Below the pieces are notes generated by a model that saw only the letters and a list, made by a program, of their open reading frames with translations, searched no databases and was not told the DNA's origin. Below are positions 42,149 through 51,725 of a stretch of 52,802 bases of DNA, one piece after another. The stretch is from VRUE01 sp033856195 (GTDB lineage Bacteria > Actinomycetota > Thermoleophilia > Solirubrobacterales > 70-9), in NCBI GenBank assembly GCA_033856195.1, contig JAWVFL010000085.1, forward strand, positions 1 through 52,802, in the 5' to 3' direction. The stretch's first letter is position 1. The number at the start of each line of letters is the position of its first letter. The translations under genes and the position numbers were made by a program.

Positions 42149-42737
42149 CCGCCCACCCCTGGCCGAGATCGGCATCACCCTGGCCGGCGTAGCGTTGCTT
42201 GCCGGCCTGGTCCTCGCCATCCCGGCGCTGCACGACGCCGCGGTGGCGGCGATCCATGGGGACGCCGAGACGGTGCGCAGCGAGATCGAGAGCCTCGGCA
42301 TCGCTGGGCCGCTGCTGATCCTGGTGTTGGCGCTGGTTCACGCGGTCATCTTCTACCCCGCCGAGATCGTCGACGCGGCGGCCGGCCTCGTCTATGGCTT
42401 CCTCCCCGCCCTGCTGCTGATGATGTTCGGCTGGCTGCTCTCTGGGCTCGTCTGCTTCGCCATCGGCCGCTCCGTGGCGCGGCCGCTGCTCGACCGCTGG
42501 CTCGGCAGCGAGCGCTTCGAGCGCACCGAGGCCCGGATCGAGCGCGGCGGCGCGAAGATCCTGATCGCGGCGCGGCTGATCCCGATCTTTCCCTTCAGCC
42601 TCGTCTCCTACGCGGCAGGGGCCGCACGCGTGCCGGCATGGCGCTTCCTCTGGACAACCGCCGTGGGCTACCTGCCGATCACCGCGATCTCCGTCTACTT
42701 CGGCACCCAGCTGGACCTCTTCAGCGGACTCTTTTGA
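42141..42737 (+). CDS. TVP38/TMEM64-family membrane protein (DedA-like)
   Basis: A 198-residue protein with about five hydrophobic segments: LAGVALLAGLVLAIPAL, LLILVLALVHAVIFY, LLLMMFGWLLSGLVCFAI and a C-terminal pair near FLWTTAVGYLPITAISVYF. The family motifs GLVYGF and AARLIPIFPFSLVSYAAGA (the conserved R-x2-P-x-x-P type loop) are present. Members are probably lipid scramblases or transporters. The likely start is GTG 42141, which lies inside the recD2 stop region, so the genes are coupled. Its 3' end overlaps the convergent peptidase gene by 17 bases. Confidence 0.87.
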   Translation: MDSRPPLAEIGITLAGVALLAGLVLAIPALHDAAVAAIHGDAETVRSEIESLGIAGPLLILVLALVHAVIFYPAEIVDAAAGLVYGFLPALLLMMFGWLLSGLVCFAIGRSVARPLLDRWLGSERFERTEARIERGGAKILIAARLIPIFPFSLVSYAAGAARVPAWRFLWTTAVGYLPITAISVYFGTQLDLFSGLF

Positions 42738-45051
42738 CCTTGAAGCGGTAGCGCGCCGGCGTTCGATCGCCGATGCCGTCAGCGTCGCGGGCCGCCACCT
42801 CAACCGTGTGCCAGCCGAGTGGGAAGCGCCGCGCCAAGCGTTCGGGACAAGGACGGAAGAGACCGCCGTCGATGCGGCAAACGAAGGAGACCCCGGTTGC
42901 GTTGGAGCCGAAGAGGAAGACGACCCTCGCCCGGAGGTGTCGGGTCAGGATGATCTTGCTCGGCCGCTGCAAGAAGAACGTACGAGGCGCGGGTGCGGGT
43001 TTCGGGACTTCGGGCGTAGTGGGCGACACAGGCGGGGTGGTCGTCACAGCCGGGGGGGCCGGCGGAGCTTCAGTCCCCCAGTTGCCGGGGGCCGCGGCTT
43101 CCTCCGGGTCCACTTCAGATTCAGGTGGTTCGCACACCGGTCCGACCGCGCCCGTTTTGGCGATGACTTCTTCGACCGCGCCGACGGCTTCGACGAGACC
43201 GGCGCCGATTTCGCAAGAGTCGTAGCCGCTTAGCGCTTTGGCGCTAGCCACCAGGGCACCTCGAAGGCCTTCGGGATCGGTGGCCGGTTCGGCATCAAGC
43301 ATCAGGGCAGCGATAGCTGCCGCATGGGGAGCTGCAGCCGAGGTGCCGCAGAAGCGCCAGAATCCCAATTTGTCGAGAAATGCGAAGAAGGTCGTCTGGC
43401 CACAATCCGTCGCCACCAGATCGGGCTTGGAGAGTGTCTCCCGCGGGATCGGAGCGGCCGGTGAGGGTCCTTCCACCGGCCCGAAGTCATGAATTACCGG
43501 GCCATGCGACGAATAAGGCTCAAGCGTTGCTTTGCCTTTGACGTCTTCCCGGAAGACTGCACCCACCGAAATTGCACTCGCCGAGCCGCTGTGCCCGAAG
43601 ATAGTCGGCCCGACGACGTCTTCGCCACTCGATCGCGGGTACTCGGTGGCCGAGACGCCACCGCCGTTCTGGATCAGGGCGAACTTGACCCCCGGGTCGT
43701 CTCCCGAGAATCGGTTCACGACGAGCTGGACAGTTCTATCGCTGCTGCTCGAGTTCGTCCATTCGAGCACCTCGACCGGGGTTTCACTGTTGTTTTCTGT
43801 CGATTCGGCGATTCGCCCGCCGGTCGCATTGAGCAGGAAGGCGTCGAGATCGGTGCTCACCCCGAACCATGGTTCGTCCCACTGCAGGTCTACGGTCAGC
43901 GTTTCGCCGGCTTCTACCTCGATACCAAAGGTCTTGTCGGTTTCCGAGCCGGGATTGAAATCGAGGCAGTGAAAGGCGTTGGTGCCGGGGACCGCCTGAA
44001 CGGAAGGCGGGCAACTCCCCGCGTCCCTGTATTCCGGGGTTTCCCAAGAAGCGATGTCGTGGCCTTCTTCGTCGAGCAGGTTGTCGTTGCCCGCGGCGGA
44101 GAAGTAAGTGGCGCCGTCCTCGGTCACTTCGTTGACCGCGACTGCGACCGGACCGTCCTGAAAGAAGGGCTCTTCGAGATAGAAGACGTCGTCGGCGATC
44201 ACGTCGGCGACGTTCGGGGCTTCCCTCATTTTCCGAATGCTGTTGGCGAATGCGATTTCGCCGTTGAAGGCCGATGCGAACTCGAGGTCCGCGCCCGGCG
44301 CCAAGTCGTGGACGATCTGCGTCATCGCCCGGCCCTCGTCAGAGGATTCCGAAGCGTTGCTCTCTTCGCTCAGCACCGCCACTGGGATGGTGTGCCCACA
44401 TTCGTTGCCGACCCCGGGCAGGTCGGCGCTTTTCACGTCGTCCGCGGCTTTCGTCGCGATCGGATCGCCGTTGCCACCTTCGGTGGCCTGATCGAACGAG
44501 TCAGAGAGGATGCCGACGGTGACCCCAGATCCATCGACACCGGGGTTGGCTTCACGCGCTGCTTTCGCTTGCAGCTGCGTGTCCCCCTCCGAGACGACCG
44601 AGCCCGACGGGCAGGCCGCCGCGGTCACCGGCGAGAACACGGGCGTTACGCCCTCGACCCCCGGCACCCGGGCGATCGCACGCAGGCTGGCAGGCGCGGC
44701 CGAAACCGTGACCGTCTGATAGCGACCGCTGGCCGCGACGGTCTTGGCGCCGGCGTCCCTGAGCTCGTCGCGTGCCGCAATCGCGTCGTCATCGAAGCGC
44801 ACGTCCACCAGCAGGCGGCGCCCCCGACGCACCAAACCGTCGGGCGAGAGGCTCAGCGCCCTTGCCTGGCGGCCGGGCGGCGCGTCACGCAGCACGGGAG
44901 AGGCCAGCTTGGCAAGCCGCGGTGAAAGGTTGCCTGAACCGCGTATCGCCGCAGCGGGACTCGGCAGAACTGCGATCGCCCCAAGCAAGAGGACGATCGA
45001 AAGACCACCCACCCGGCCGCGGGAAGTGTGCGCGCGCGTCATCTGAGTCAC
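42721..45051 (-). CDS. Secreted S8/S53-like serine peptidase with Glu in place of the catalytic His
   Basis: A 776-residue exported protein with a signal sequence around 14-35 and an S8-type pro-region to ~165. The subtilisin-fold domain follows with Asp184 (GILSDSFD). His is replaced by Glu239 in SSDEGRAMTQIVHDLAPGA, as in the Glu-Asp-Ser set of sedolisins and the S53-like branch. Asn322 (AAGNDN) and nucleophile Ser571 (CGTSAAAPHAA) are present. About 140 residues (~330-470) inserted between Asn322 and Ser571 form a beta-rich domain. A Pro/Thr linker and a C-terminal Ig-like module (FVCRIDGGLFRPCPERLARR) with two Cys end the protein. It is probably cell-surface attached or released. It is divergent from cspA. 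Confidence 0.87.
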   Translation of the reverse strand: MTQMTRAHTSRGRVGGLSIVLLLGAIAVLPSPAAAIRGSGNLSPRLAKLASPVLRDAPPGRQARALSLSPDGLVRRGRRLLVDVRFDDDAIAARDELRDAGAKTVAASGRYQTVTVSAAPASLRAIARVPGVEGVTPVFSPVTAAACPSGSVVSEGDTQLQAKAAREANPGVDGSGVTVGILSDSFDQATEGGNGDPIATKAADDVKSADLPGVGNECGHTIPVAVLSEESNASESSDEGRAMTQIVHDLAPGADLEFASAFNGEIAFANSIRKMREAPNVADVIADDVFYLEEPFFQDGPVAVAVNEVTEDGATYFSAAGNDNLLDEEGHDIASWETPEYRDAGSCPPSVQAVPGTNAFHCLDFNPGSETDKTFGIEVEAGETLTVDLQWDEPWFGVSTDLDAFLLNATGGRIAESTENNSETPVEVLEWTNSSSSDRTVQLVVNRFSGDDPGVKFALIQNGGGVSATEYPRSSGEDVVGPTIFGHSGSASAISVGAVFREDVKGKATLEPYSSHGPVIHDFGPVEGPSPAAPIPRETLSKPDLVATDCGQTTFFAFLDKLGFWRFCGTSAAAPHAAAIAALMLDAEPATDPEGLRGALVASAKALSGYDSCEIGAGLVEAVGAVEEVIAKTGAVGPVCEPPESEVDPEEAAAPGNWGTEAPPAPPAVTTTPPVSPTTPEVPKPAPAPRTFFLQRPSKIILTRHLRARVVFLFGSNATGVSFVCRIDGGLFRPCPERLARRFPLGWHTVEVAARDADGIGDRTPARYRFKVKRVR

Positions 45052-45242
45052 CGTATCGACTGGTCTGCCTCAATCCTCAAACACGCCTGGACGGCGATCC
45101 GAGCGCCGCGCCCAGAGCTCGATCCCTGCTACGGTCCCCCGCGTTAGGTCGGATAGATATCTGGCAAAAGTCGTGTCTAGCGCTCGCGTCGTTGCTTTAC
45201 CGAAGCCTCCGCGTTCGCAGCACATGAAGTGGAGGCAATTAC

Positions 45243-45449
45243 ATGCCGACTGGAACAGTCAAGTGGTTCAGCGACGACAAGGGCTACGGGTTCATCACGC
45301 CCGACGACGGCTCCAAGGACGTCTTCGTCCATCACAGCGCGATTCTCGGTGAGGGCTTCAAGTCCCTGGCTGAGGGCGCCAAGGTGAGCTACGAGTCCGA
45401 GGAAGGCCCCAAGGGCCCCGCCGCCGCGAGCGTTCAGCAGACCGCTTAG
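45243..45449 (+). CDS. cspA: Cold-shock protein
   Basis: A 68-residue single-stranded nucleic-acid chaperone with the OB-fold RNP motifs KGYGFI (RNP1) and VFVHHS (RNP2) in GTVKWFSDDKGYGFITPDDG. Length and sequence are normal. A strong ribosome site GGAGG lies eight bases before ATG 45243. The 191-base leader is longer than needed and could carry a thermosensor, as in other csp genes, but no specific structure was identified. A strong terminator follows the gene. Confidence 0.95.
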   Translation: MPTGTVKWFSDDKGYGFITPDDGSKDVFVHHSAILGEGFKSLAEGAKVSYESEEGPKGPAAASVQQTA

Positions 45450-45474
45450 TCGCTGCACCGCTCTTGAGCAGTAC

Positions 45475-45504
45475 GAGGCCCGCCGCAAGGCGGGCCTCTT
45501 CTTT
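45475..45504 (+). terminator. Intrinsic terminator after cspA
   Basis: GAGGCCCGCC (45475-45484) and GGCGGGCCTC (45489-45498) pair perfectly around a GCAA tetraloop, followed by TTCTTT. This is a textbook Rho-independent terminator and places the typA transcript start after 45504. Confidence 0.9.
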
Positions 45505-45529
45505 GCGCGCCCTATCCTTCCCCAGCCCA

Positions 45530-47355
<1,826 letters not shown>

Positions 47356-47359
<4 letters not shown>

Positions 47360-47925
47360 GTCGTCCGGCCGTCGCGCGGGGGTAGCTCGCAGCAGAGCAT
47401 CGCCGATAGCGCCGGGAAGCCGGCTTCGCCGCTCTCGGCAAGGCGTTCCGCGCTGGCTGCTTCAACGGCAAAGACGGCCTGCAGGGCGTCGGCGTGGATG
47501 CGGCACAGATCCTTCCAGCCCTGCTCGTCGACCTGGGGGATGGTGCGACTCCCGTGGGCATCCTGGCGCGCGGTGAAAGTCCCCTGCTCGACCGCATCGC
47601 GAGCGTCCGCGTCGATCATGTCGATGATCCAGGTCGTCAGCCGCCTCTGTTCTTCGTCGCTGAAGGTCGCCCACTCCTCGTCGTCCCACAGCGTGCGCAC
47701 GAGCGCCCGGTAGTGCGGCTCGACAGCACCCCGGTTCAGCACCTCGCCGACTACCTCGATCATGCCCGCGTCATGCAGCTCATCCAAGTGGCGACCAGCC
47801 GTGCTCTCACTAACCTCGAGCGCCTCAGCCACCTCACTTGCACCAGCGGATCGTTCGTTGAGGAAATTCAGCGCTTGGAGCCGAACTGGATCGGAGGCGA
47901 GATGGATTAGTCGCCGGTCGATCAT
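47356..47925 (-). CDS. ArsR-type winged-helix regulator
   Basis: A 189-residue regulator whose first 90 residues are a winged HTH of the ArsR/HTH_20 kind: RRLIHLASDPVRLQALNFLN, then ASEVAEALEVSESTAGRHLDEL. The C-terminal half (from LWDDEEWATFSDEEQRRL) is all helical and is a typical effector or dimerisation region of PadR/ArsR-like proteins in this phylum. No metal-binding Cys pair is visible. AAGGTGG lies before ATG 47925. Target genes are unknown. Confidence 0.85.
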
Positions 47926-47955
47926 CGGTCCACCTTAGCCGCCGCGGCCACTCAG

Positions 47956-47990
47956 AAAAAGAGCCGCCGGACACTTTGCCCGGCGGCTCT
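47956..47990 (-). terminator. Intrinsic terminator after the acyl-CoA dehydrogenase gene
   Basis: An 11-base-pair stem (47960-47970 with 47980-47990) surrounds a nine-base loop. On the minus strand it is followed by TTTTT (47960-47956) and then CTGAG. It lies 40 bases after the acyl-CoA dehydrogenase stop. Confidence 0.88.
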
Positions 47991-48029
47991 CTGATTAGGG
48001 CCCCTGCCCTACTAAGCGATGTGGTGCGA

Positions 48030-49262
<1,233 letters not shown>

Positions 49263-49333
49263 TGGTCGAGGCTCCTTCTTGGTCGTTGCGTAAGCCTTGG
49301 AAAGCGGCCTCGCCACGGGGCGACGACCACCGA

Positions 49334-49349
49334 TTGACTGGTCAGTCAA
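49334..49349. promoter_or_regulatory. Inverted repeat TTGACTG-GT-CAGTCAA upstream of acyl-CoA dehydrogenase
   Basis: A perfect 7-2-7 inverted repeat 72 bases upstream of the GTG, and 58 bases upstream of the divergent gene. It resembles in layout the TGA(A/C)TGA/TCA(T/G)TCA operators of TetR-type fatty-acid regulators such as Bacillus FadR, so it may be a site for a fatty-acid repressor encoded elsewhere. Confidence 0.65.
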
Positions 49350-49406
49350 CCAAGCCCGAAGGGTACCGGATAGCGGCGGCAGAGCGAAAGCCCTTACCCT
49401 TGGGCG

Positions 49407-49892
49407 GTGGTCTGGCCGACGGCACTGACCTATTTGCAGAGCGGCTACGTGCTTGCCGCGATCACGCTTTTCGTCCTCCCGATCGCGGCTTTTTCGTTCG
49501 CCCGCTCTGGACCAGCCTGGAAAGAGCTCGGCAAAGGCCGCTTCGGCGTCATGCACTCGATGCCACCACCGCGAATGGCCCAGCCCTCGCCGGAGATTGA
49601 CCTGGCGATCCAGGCTGCCGAGGCTCGGCAGATGCTGGAGGCGAAGTCCTACCGGCGCACTCAGCGTGGCGAGGAGCCGCTCGACGTCGAGGCCGAGATG
49701 ACTGCCCTGCTCGACTCCGAGCTGAGCGGCAAGACGAGCAAGAAACGCGATCTCGACGAGAAACTGCGGGCCGAGGTCCGCGAGCTGGTCGTCGCCCGCA
49801 ACGAACGGCGAATGCGCCGCGGCGAGGAGCCGCTCGACGTCGAGGCCGAGGTCGAGCGCCAGGTCGCCGATTTCATAGGATTGGGCGCCTGA
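49407..49892 (+). CDS. Uncharacterised membrane-anchored protein with a duplicated motif
   Basis: A 161-residue protein. One hydrophobic helix at ~9-29 (SGYVLAAITLFVLPIAAFSF) anchors a helical cytoplasmic or extracytoplasmic tail. The tail contains the motif RGEEPLDVEAE twice (about residues 88-98 and 139-149). The corresponding 30 bases are identical at 49668-49697 and 49821-49850. GTG 49407 is the start. I know no function. The gene ends at the start of the next one (ATG/TGA overlap), so 49407-50707 is probably one operon with the peroxiredoxin. Confidence 0.7.
   Translation: MVWPTALTYLQSGYVLAAITLFVLPIAAFSFARSGPAWKELGKGRFGVMHSMPPPRMAQPSPEIDLAIQAAEARQMLEAKSYRRTQRGEEPLDVEAEMTALLDSELSGKTSKKRDLDEKLRAEVRELVVARNERRMRRGEEPLDVEAEVERQVADFIGLGA
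49668..49850 (+). repeat. 30-base perfect direct repeat inside the membrane-anchored protein gene
   Basis: Copies at 49668-49697 and 49821-49850 are identical over 30 bases, 153 bases (51 codons) apart and in frame. They encode GEEPLDVEAE. The identity at third positions suggests a recent duplication, gene conversion, or selection on the DNA or RNA itself. Confidence 0.85.
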
Positions 49893-50236
49893 TGGCCGGC
49901 GCCGCCGAGGAGAACCTCTACGAGGTCGAGGAGCTGCTGATGCAGCCCGGGACCTACTTCAACCCGCAGACCGAGGTGCTGGTCGTCGTCGACGACTCGA
50001 CCTCGCTCGACCAGGAGGTCTTCAACATGGAGGCCTACGAGGGCGCCGAGTGGGTGCGCATCTCCGACGAGGTCCCGGTCGACGAAGACGGGCGAGACCG
50101 GGTGCTGGAGAGCTTCCAGACCAGCTACCACCCTGGCTCCACCGGCTCGATCTCGGAGACCGCACTGGAGCAGGGCGACGACGAGCTCGACGAGGACGAG
50201 GACGGCCAGGACCCCGGCCGCGAGGACCTCGAGTAG
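49892..50236 (+). CDS. Uncharacterised acidic protein
   Basis: A 114-residue acidic protein. The N-terminal ~65 residues (LYEVEELLMQPGTYFNPQTE, then VLVVVDDSTSLDQEVFNMEA) look folded, and the C-terminus from ALEQGDDELDEDEDGQDPGR is a disordered acidic tail. No known motif. It overlaps the upstream membrane-protein stop and ends exactly one base before the bcp ATG, so all three genes are tightly packed. Confidence 0.7.
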   Translation: MAGAAEENLYEVEELLMQPGTYFNPQTEVLVVVDDSTSLDQEVFNMEAYEGAEWVRISDEVPVDEDGRDRVLESFQTSYHPGSTGSISETALEQGDDELDEDEDGQDPGREDLE

Positions 50237-50707
50237 ATGCTCGAAGCGGGAGCGAGCGCGCCCGACTTCACCCTGCCCGACCAGGAGGGCAACGAGGTCA
50301 GCTTCTCCGACCTACGCGGCGAGACCGTCGTCCTCTACTTTTACCCGCGGGCGGATACCCCTGGATGTACGACGCAGGCCTGCAGCGTGCGCGATCGCAG
50401 CGGCGACTACAAGGCGGCCGGAGCCCGCGTCATCGGCATCTCCCCCGACAAGGTCGATGCCGTCGACAAGTTCGCGCGCAAATTCGACCTTGACTTCACC
50501 CTCCTGGCCGACGCCGACCACGCCGTCGCCGAGGCCTACGGCACCTGGGTCGAGAAGTCGATGTACGGCAAGAAGTACATGGGCGTGCAGCGCGCCACTT
50601 TCATCGTCGGCGCCGACGGCAAGATCGCCAAAGTCTTCCCGAAGGTGTCGCCGAAAACGCACGACGACGTCGTGCTGAAGGCCCTCGCCGAGCTCGCCAC
50701 GGTTTAG
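50237..50707 (+). CDS. bcp: Peroxiredoxin, Bcp/PrxQ type
   Basis: A thiol peroxidase that reduces hydrogen peroxide and organic peroxides. The 156 residues have the thioredoxin-fold start FTLPDQEGNEVSFSDLRGET and the active site YFYPRADTPGCTTQACSVRD. The peroxidatic Cys is followed five residues later by the resolving Cys, the BCP class arrangement. The conserved Arg lies in QRATFIVGADGK. It is the last gene of the 49407-50707 run. Confidence 0.95.
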   Translation: MLEAGASAPDFTLPDQEGNEVSFSDLRGETVVLYFYPRADTPGCTTQACSVRDRSGDYKAAGARVIGISPDKVDAVDKFARKFDLDFTLLADADHAVAEAYGTWVEKSMYGKKYMGVQRATFIVGADGKIAKVFPKVSPKTHDDVVLKALAELATV

Positions 50708-50711
50708 CGCC

Positions 50712-51716
50712 TCAGGCGCCCCCGGCGACGAAGACGATGAAGGCCACGTAGAGGACGAACCACCCTGCCACCGCGGGTAGCTCGAAGCGCCCGCGCCGGT
50801 GCAGGGCCTCGTAGGCGAGCAGGCCGCCGGCGAGGCCGAGGCCAACGGAGACGGCCGCGTTCGTGCTCAGGTCCCAGTCGGTGAAGACGAGGCCGATGCC
50901 GACTGGGATCGTCGACTGGAAGACCATCGCGCCGCTGACGTTGCCAAGCGCCAGCGAGTCCTTGCCGTCGCGAATCCAGAAGAAGCTGTTGACCTTCTCC
51001 GGCAGCTCGGTCGCCAGCGGGGCGAGGACGAGCGCCAGGACGACAGCCTCGACACCGAGGCTCTCAGCGATGTGGAGCAGGGACTCGACGAAGAGGTGGG
51101 CGCCGGCGACCATCGCCCCGAGGCCAACCAGCAGCTGGAGCACACAGAGGGCGAGGGCGGGATCGCGGCGGCGCTCCTCGCGCCGCTCGAAGACCAGCGG
51201 CGCGAGCGTCTCTTCGTCTTGAACCGCCCCGGCACTGCGTAGCGTGCGCCAGATGTAAAGCGGGTAGGCGAGGATCACGGCGATCCCGATCGGGATGCGC
51301 AGAGCATCCGGCGCGCCCCACGAAAGGGCCAGTGCGAGCGCGAAGAAGGCGAGGAAGAAGAGCAGGTCGCGCTCGAGCGTCGGCCTGTGGGCGTCCAGCT
51401 CGACCCCTTGCTCACGCCGCCCCCGGTAGAGATATGCGAAGAGTCCGACCAGGCCCATAGCCAGCGTGGCAAGCAGGAAGGGAGCGCCCACGATCGCTCC
51501 GATCGCCACCTGGTCCGCTCCCTCGGTGGCATCGAGCAGCGCGACGATCGCGATCAGCGTCTCTGGCATTGCCGTGCCGACGGCGGCCAGCAGGCTGCCG
51601 ACGGCGCCCTCGCCAAGCTCCATCTTGTGCCCGATCCACTCGACCGCGTTGGTGAACAGCAGCGCCCCGGCGAGGATCACCGCGAAGCTGACCAGCAGGA
51701 GCAGGGCGTCCGCCAC
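50712..51716 (-). CDS. CaCA-family sodium/calcium exchanger-like protein
   Basis: A 334-residue membrane antiporter with ten hydrophobic segments in two related halves. The alpha-repeat 1 is SLLAAVGTAMPETLIAIVALL and alpha-repeat 2 is LATELPEKVNSFFWIRDGKD followed by GNVSGAMVFQSTIPV, each with the acidic residue that binds the cation. A cytoplasmic loop (~165-190, RREERRRDPAL) separates the halves. Ion specificity is not visible. It starts nine bases after the stop of a second CaCA gene, forming a tandem pair, and ends four bases from the convergent bcp. Confidence 0.87.
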   Translation of the reverse strand: MADALLLLVSFAVILAGALLFTNAVEWIGHKMELGEGAVGSLLAAVGTAMPETLIAIVALLDATEGADQVAIGAIVGAPFLLATLAMGLVGLFAYLYRGRREQGVELDAHRPTLERDLLFFLAFFALALALSWGAPDALRIPIGIAVILAYPLYIWRTLRSAGAVQDEETLAPLVFERREERRRDPALALCVLQLLVGLGAMVAGAHLFVESLLHIAESLGVEAVVLALVLAPLATELPEKVNSFFWIRDGKDSLALGNVSGAMVFQSTIPVGIGLVFTDWDLSTNAAVSVGLGLAGGLLAYEALHRRGRFELPAVAGWFVLYVAFIVFVAGGA

Positions 51717-51725
51717 GCAGACAGC

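Noticed and set aside
39869..42301. An 810-residue open frame on the minus strand covering recD2
   Set aside because: It runs antisense to a protein with full RecD2 motifs. Its product is a low-complexity, Arg/Leu/Asp-rich sequence of the type produced by GC-rich third positions, and no domain is recognisable.
45052..45242. The short palindrome AGATATCT in the gap before cspA
   Set aside because: Only eight bases long and not symmetric beyond that; not enough to call a site.
45464..45529. An upstream extension of typA beginning at 45464
   Set aside because: It would translate through a strong terminator hairpin (45475-45498), and TypA homology begins at MATRDD (45530).
49263..49556. A 98-residue N-terminal extension of the acyl-CoA dehydrogenase
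   Set aside because: It has no similarity to the family, overlaps the divergent gene at 49407, and a good ribosome site precedes GTG 49262.
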